A stretch of 64,000 nucleotides of DNA from contig DGTQ01000017.1 of the NCBI GenBank assembly GCA_002394365.1, positions 216,798 to 280,797 on the forward strand, read 5' to 3'. Under the pieces are notes generated by a model that saw only the letters and a list, made by a program, of their open reading frames with translations, was not told the origin of the DNA and did no database searches. Each line of letters begins with the position of its first letter. The stretch's first letter is position 1. The position numbers and the translations under genes are program-made. Shown piece by piece: positions 62,560 through 64,000 of this stretch. This DNA comes from Prevotellaceae bacterium UBA4332. GTDB taxonomy: Bacteria; Bacteroidota; Bacteroidia; Bacteroidales; Bacteroidaceae.

Positions 62560-63522
62560 CTATTTTTCCGGGTTTTTGTCAACTTGTTCCGTTTTTAATC
62601 TATTAAGTCGGGCAATTACCAGTTCTTCATACGCCTGTTTCTGTTCTTCACTGAGGAAGGAATCTTTTATAAGCTGTTGCCATTGGGGAAGTGCCTTATG
62701 AAGACCTGCAATGAGACGCTGTACTACTTTTTCTTCCAGTCCCATTGTCTTTGCAGCATTCAGGAAGTCTGCCAAACGGATTTTTGTTTTCTTTCCCGCA
62801 AGAGTAAGTGCCAATTCTTCTTTGTCCTTGGGATTTGCTATGGCAACATTGAGGAGGTCATAAGCTGGCGTTAGTTGATAGTTCTCTGCAGGTCGGTAAA
62901 GTGAGAAGTTCTTCAGGTGCATGTCGTTGTTACCTGTGACAAAACAGAAGAGCAGCAACTGCATGTAATTCGTAAGGTCGAGTTTTGGCGTGTTGCTGTA
63001 TTGCAAGATTGTCTTGGCAATCTGTTCGTGCGATCCTTTGTATTTGTATTCCGTAGGGTGCAACGTGAGTTGGCACATGTCTTCCATGTCTATCTTCTCA
63101 CCATTCTCGGTGCGGTCAATACGCTTTGTGATGTACCCAAGTTTTCCATCAGCCAAACGGATAAGGCTATGAGGCACCACACTAATCTTTGCAACTTCCG
63201 CAAGATGCATCGTTAAGTCCTCATTTTCTGGCAACTGCTCGTAACTCTCCGTTTGTGGCTTGAAGATATAATCTCCCCAAAGTCCTACGATAGTCAGTCG
63301 GCTACAGCCATCATGTTTGTCGAGGTTCAGAGATAATTTGGGTTGAACGCCTGTCAGAGATGTTTGAGCACGAATTACCTGCTCGGCTAATTGGTCAAGC
63401 TCTTCATGTTTGTACTCCAGCAAGGGAACATCCTTTGTTCCAAAGAATTTTCGGGCACAACTTGGATGAAAGTCTTTCTGACCTTCTTCCAATTCTTTAT
63501 AACAGCATAGACATTTACACAT
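62560..63522 (-). CDS. HipT-like kinase toxin (HipA C-terminal domain)
   Basis: 320 aa. A Cys-rich N-terminus (CKCLCCYKEL...HPSC) typical of Bacteroidetes members precedes a HipA kinase fold: Ser-containing P-loop-like TSLTGVQPKLSL (54-65), Lys88 in YIFKP, catalytic GNNDMHLKN (Asp200, Asn205) and metal-binding PAYDLLN (Asp222). HipA-family kinases phosphorylate tRNA synthetases and cause growth arrest; HipT of the HipBST system targets TrpS. The N-subdomain 1 normally fused in HipA is a separate upstream gene, overlapping by 8 bp. Confidence 0.85.
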   Translation of the reverse strand: MCKCLCCYKELEEGQKDFHPSCARKFFGTKDVPLLEYKHEELDQLAEQVIRAQTSLTGVQPKLSLNLDKHDGCSRLTIVGLWGDYIFKPQTESYEQLPENEDLTMHLAEVAKISVVPHSLIRLADGKLGYITKRIDRTENGEKIDMEDMCQLTLHPTEYKYKGSHEQIAKTILQYSNTPKLDLTNYMQLLLFCFVTGNNDMHLKNFSLYRPAENYQLTPAYDLLNVAIANPKDKEELALTLAGKKTKIRLADFLNAAKTMGLEEKVVQRLIAGLHKALPQWQQLIKDSFLSEEQKQAYEELVIARLNRLKTEQVDKNPEK

Positions 63523-63853
63523 TGTCTCCTCCTTCCTTATATATAGGCACTACACTGACAGAACCGATACACTCCTTACAGCATAACAATAATAGCGACA
63601 TACGGTCAAGAATACTGATGTCGGTATTGCGAAGTGCCACGTCAAGCAGCCATCCTTCTGGTATCAAGCCGTCAAAGAACGGGAATAGTACAGGACTTAC
63701 GAATGCCTCCGTTTGTAATGGGAGTGTCAGACTTACTGGTAGCGCATCTTCACGTGTGAGATACGCTTCATCATAGCAGAAGCGGTACTCGCCACCGTCT
63801 TCTGTCAAGATGCCAGCAAGGACTTCCTTACGATATATCTCTGCTTGTCTCAT
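63515..63853 (-). CDS. HipS-like protein (HipA N-terminal subdomain)
   Basis: 112 aa. It matches the HipA N-terminal subdomain 1: AEIYRKEVLAGILTEDGGEY, AYLTREDALPVSLTLPLQTE and FFDGLIPEGWLLDVAL. In full-length HipA this region precedes the kinase; as a separate protein it corresponds to HipS, the antitoxin of HipBST. Overlaps with both flanking genes (4 bp with the upstream, 8 bp with the downstream) indicate one co-translated operon. Confidence 0.85.
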   Translation of the reverse strand: MRQAEIYRKEVLAGILTEDGGEYRFCYDEAYLTREDALPVSLTLPLQTEAFVSPVLFPFFDGLIPEGWLLDVALRNTDISILDRMSLLLLCCKECIGSVSVVPIYKEGGDNV

Positions 63854-64000
63854 TGCTTCTTTGTTGCTGTCAATTCATAATTAAACAAATCAAGTAGCTG
63901 GTTGACCTTATCCATTCTTAACGTCGGTTTCCCCTGTTCCAGATTGCGAACAAAGCACAAGCCTACGCCAGACTTCATTGCCAGATCTTCTTGTGTAAGG
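63850..64000 (-). CDS. HipB-like XRE transcriptional regulator (partial, 5' end outside window)
   Basis: The last 49 codons are visible: LTQEDLAMKSGVGLCFVRNL, then EQGKPTLRMDKVNQLLDLF and NYELTATKKQ. This is the recognition helix and C-terminal part of a HipB-type Cro/C1 HTH. The stop overlaps the HipS start (ATGA). It probably represses the operon and neutralises or sequesters the toxin with HipS. Confidence 0.85.
   Translation of the reverse strand, partial: LTQEDLAMKSGVGLCFVRNLEQGKPTLRMDKVNQLLDLFNYELTATKKQ

Overview
The window looks like a chromosome segment from a member of the Bacteroidales, most likely Prevotellaceae. The evidence is an S46 dipeptidyl-peptidase, a DUF2851 protein, SpmA/SpmB-type nucleoside-recognition protein, a split HipA with a Cys-rich N-terminus, Bacteroidetes-type tyrosine integrases, and many promoters of the TTTG-N19/20-TAnnTTTG type. 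Assignments rest on protein motifs read by eye; no database search was run.

Region 1 (1-8.5 kb): housekeeping and envelope genes (DUF2851, nucleoside-recognition membrane protein, secreted S46 peptidase, polysaccharide flippase). A repeat-rich gap follows, with a 241-bp telomere-like heptamer array and stacked palindromes, and then a small two-gene unit that may be a toxin-antitoxin pair. Region 2 (8.5-22 kb): a co-oriented run of about twelve exported proteins of mostly unknown function. It includes three paralogues of one ~410-aa family, a duplicated two-gene cassette, a WG-repeat protein, a DUF6175-like protein and a 283-bp duplication that left a broken gene. Region 3 (22-32.4 kb): TerC-like, PAP2/Aur1-like, an epimerase, ruvB, coaD, ybeY, an Lrp regulator, a fused C26-M19 peptidase, an M28/glutaminyl-cyclase-like lipoprotein, dprA and a tRNA(CAT).

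Region 4 (32.4-38.2 kb): a 5.7-kb integrative mobilisable element bounded by 66-bp direct repeats. The repeats are the 3' part of the tRNA plus the left arm of its terminator. It carries an integrase, an HTH protein, a Rep_3-type initiator, a MobV-like relaxase, three iteron-like repeats with an AT-rich stretch (possible oriV) and an oriT-like palindrome. Region 5 (38.2 to at least 61.5 kb): a second, larger element on the same tRNA remnant. Its cargo is a trypsin-like protease, a small HNH-like protein, an AAA ATPase and a complete type 3 BREX phage-defence operon (brxF-brxC-pglX-brxHII-pglZ-brxA). Its backbone is a tyrosine recombinase, mobilisation genes, an SF3-like helicase, a DUF3853-like HTH protein and a second integrase preceded by an attenuator-like leader. 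Region 6 (62-64 kb): a 50-aa zinc-ribbon protein and a three-gene HipB/HipS/HipT-like toxin-antitoxin locus running off the end.

The most notable find is between the recombinase and brxF. A 19-bp perfect inverted repeat (53356-53374 and 53525-53543) flanks a 150-bp segment holding a Bacteroidetes promoter that points away from BREX. Inverting the segment would place that promoter about 30 bp upstream of the brxF start codon. This predicts a phase-variable BREX system that is mainly OFF in this sequence, probably switched by the adjacent tyrosine recombinase. A second theme is heptanucleotide tandem repeats of several different sequences in intergenic regions, 5' leaders and signal-peptide codons. 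A third is a palindromic repeat that has inserted in frame into a flippase and a signal peptide.
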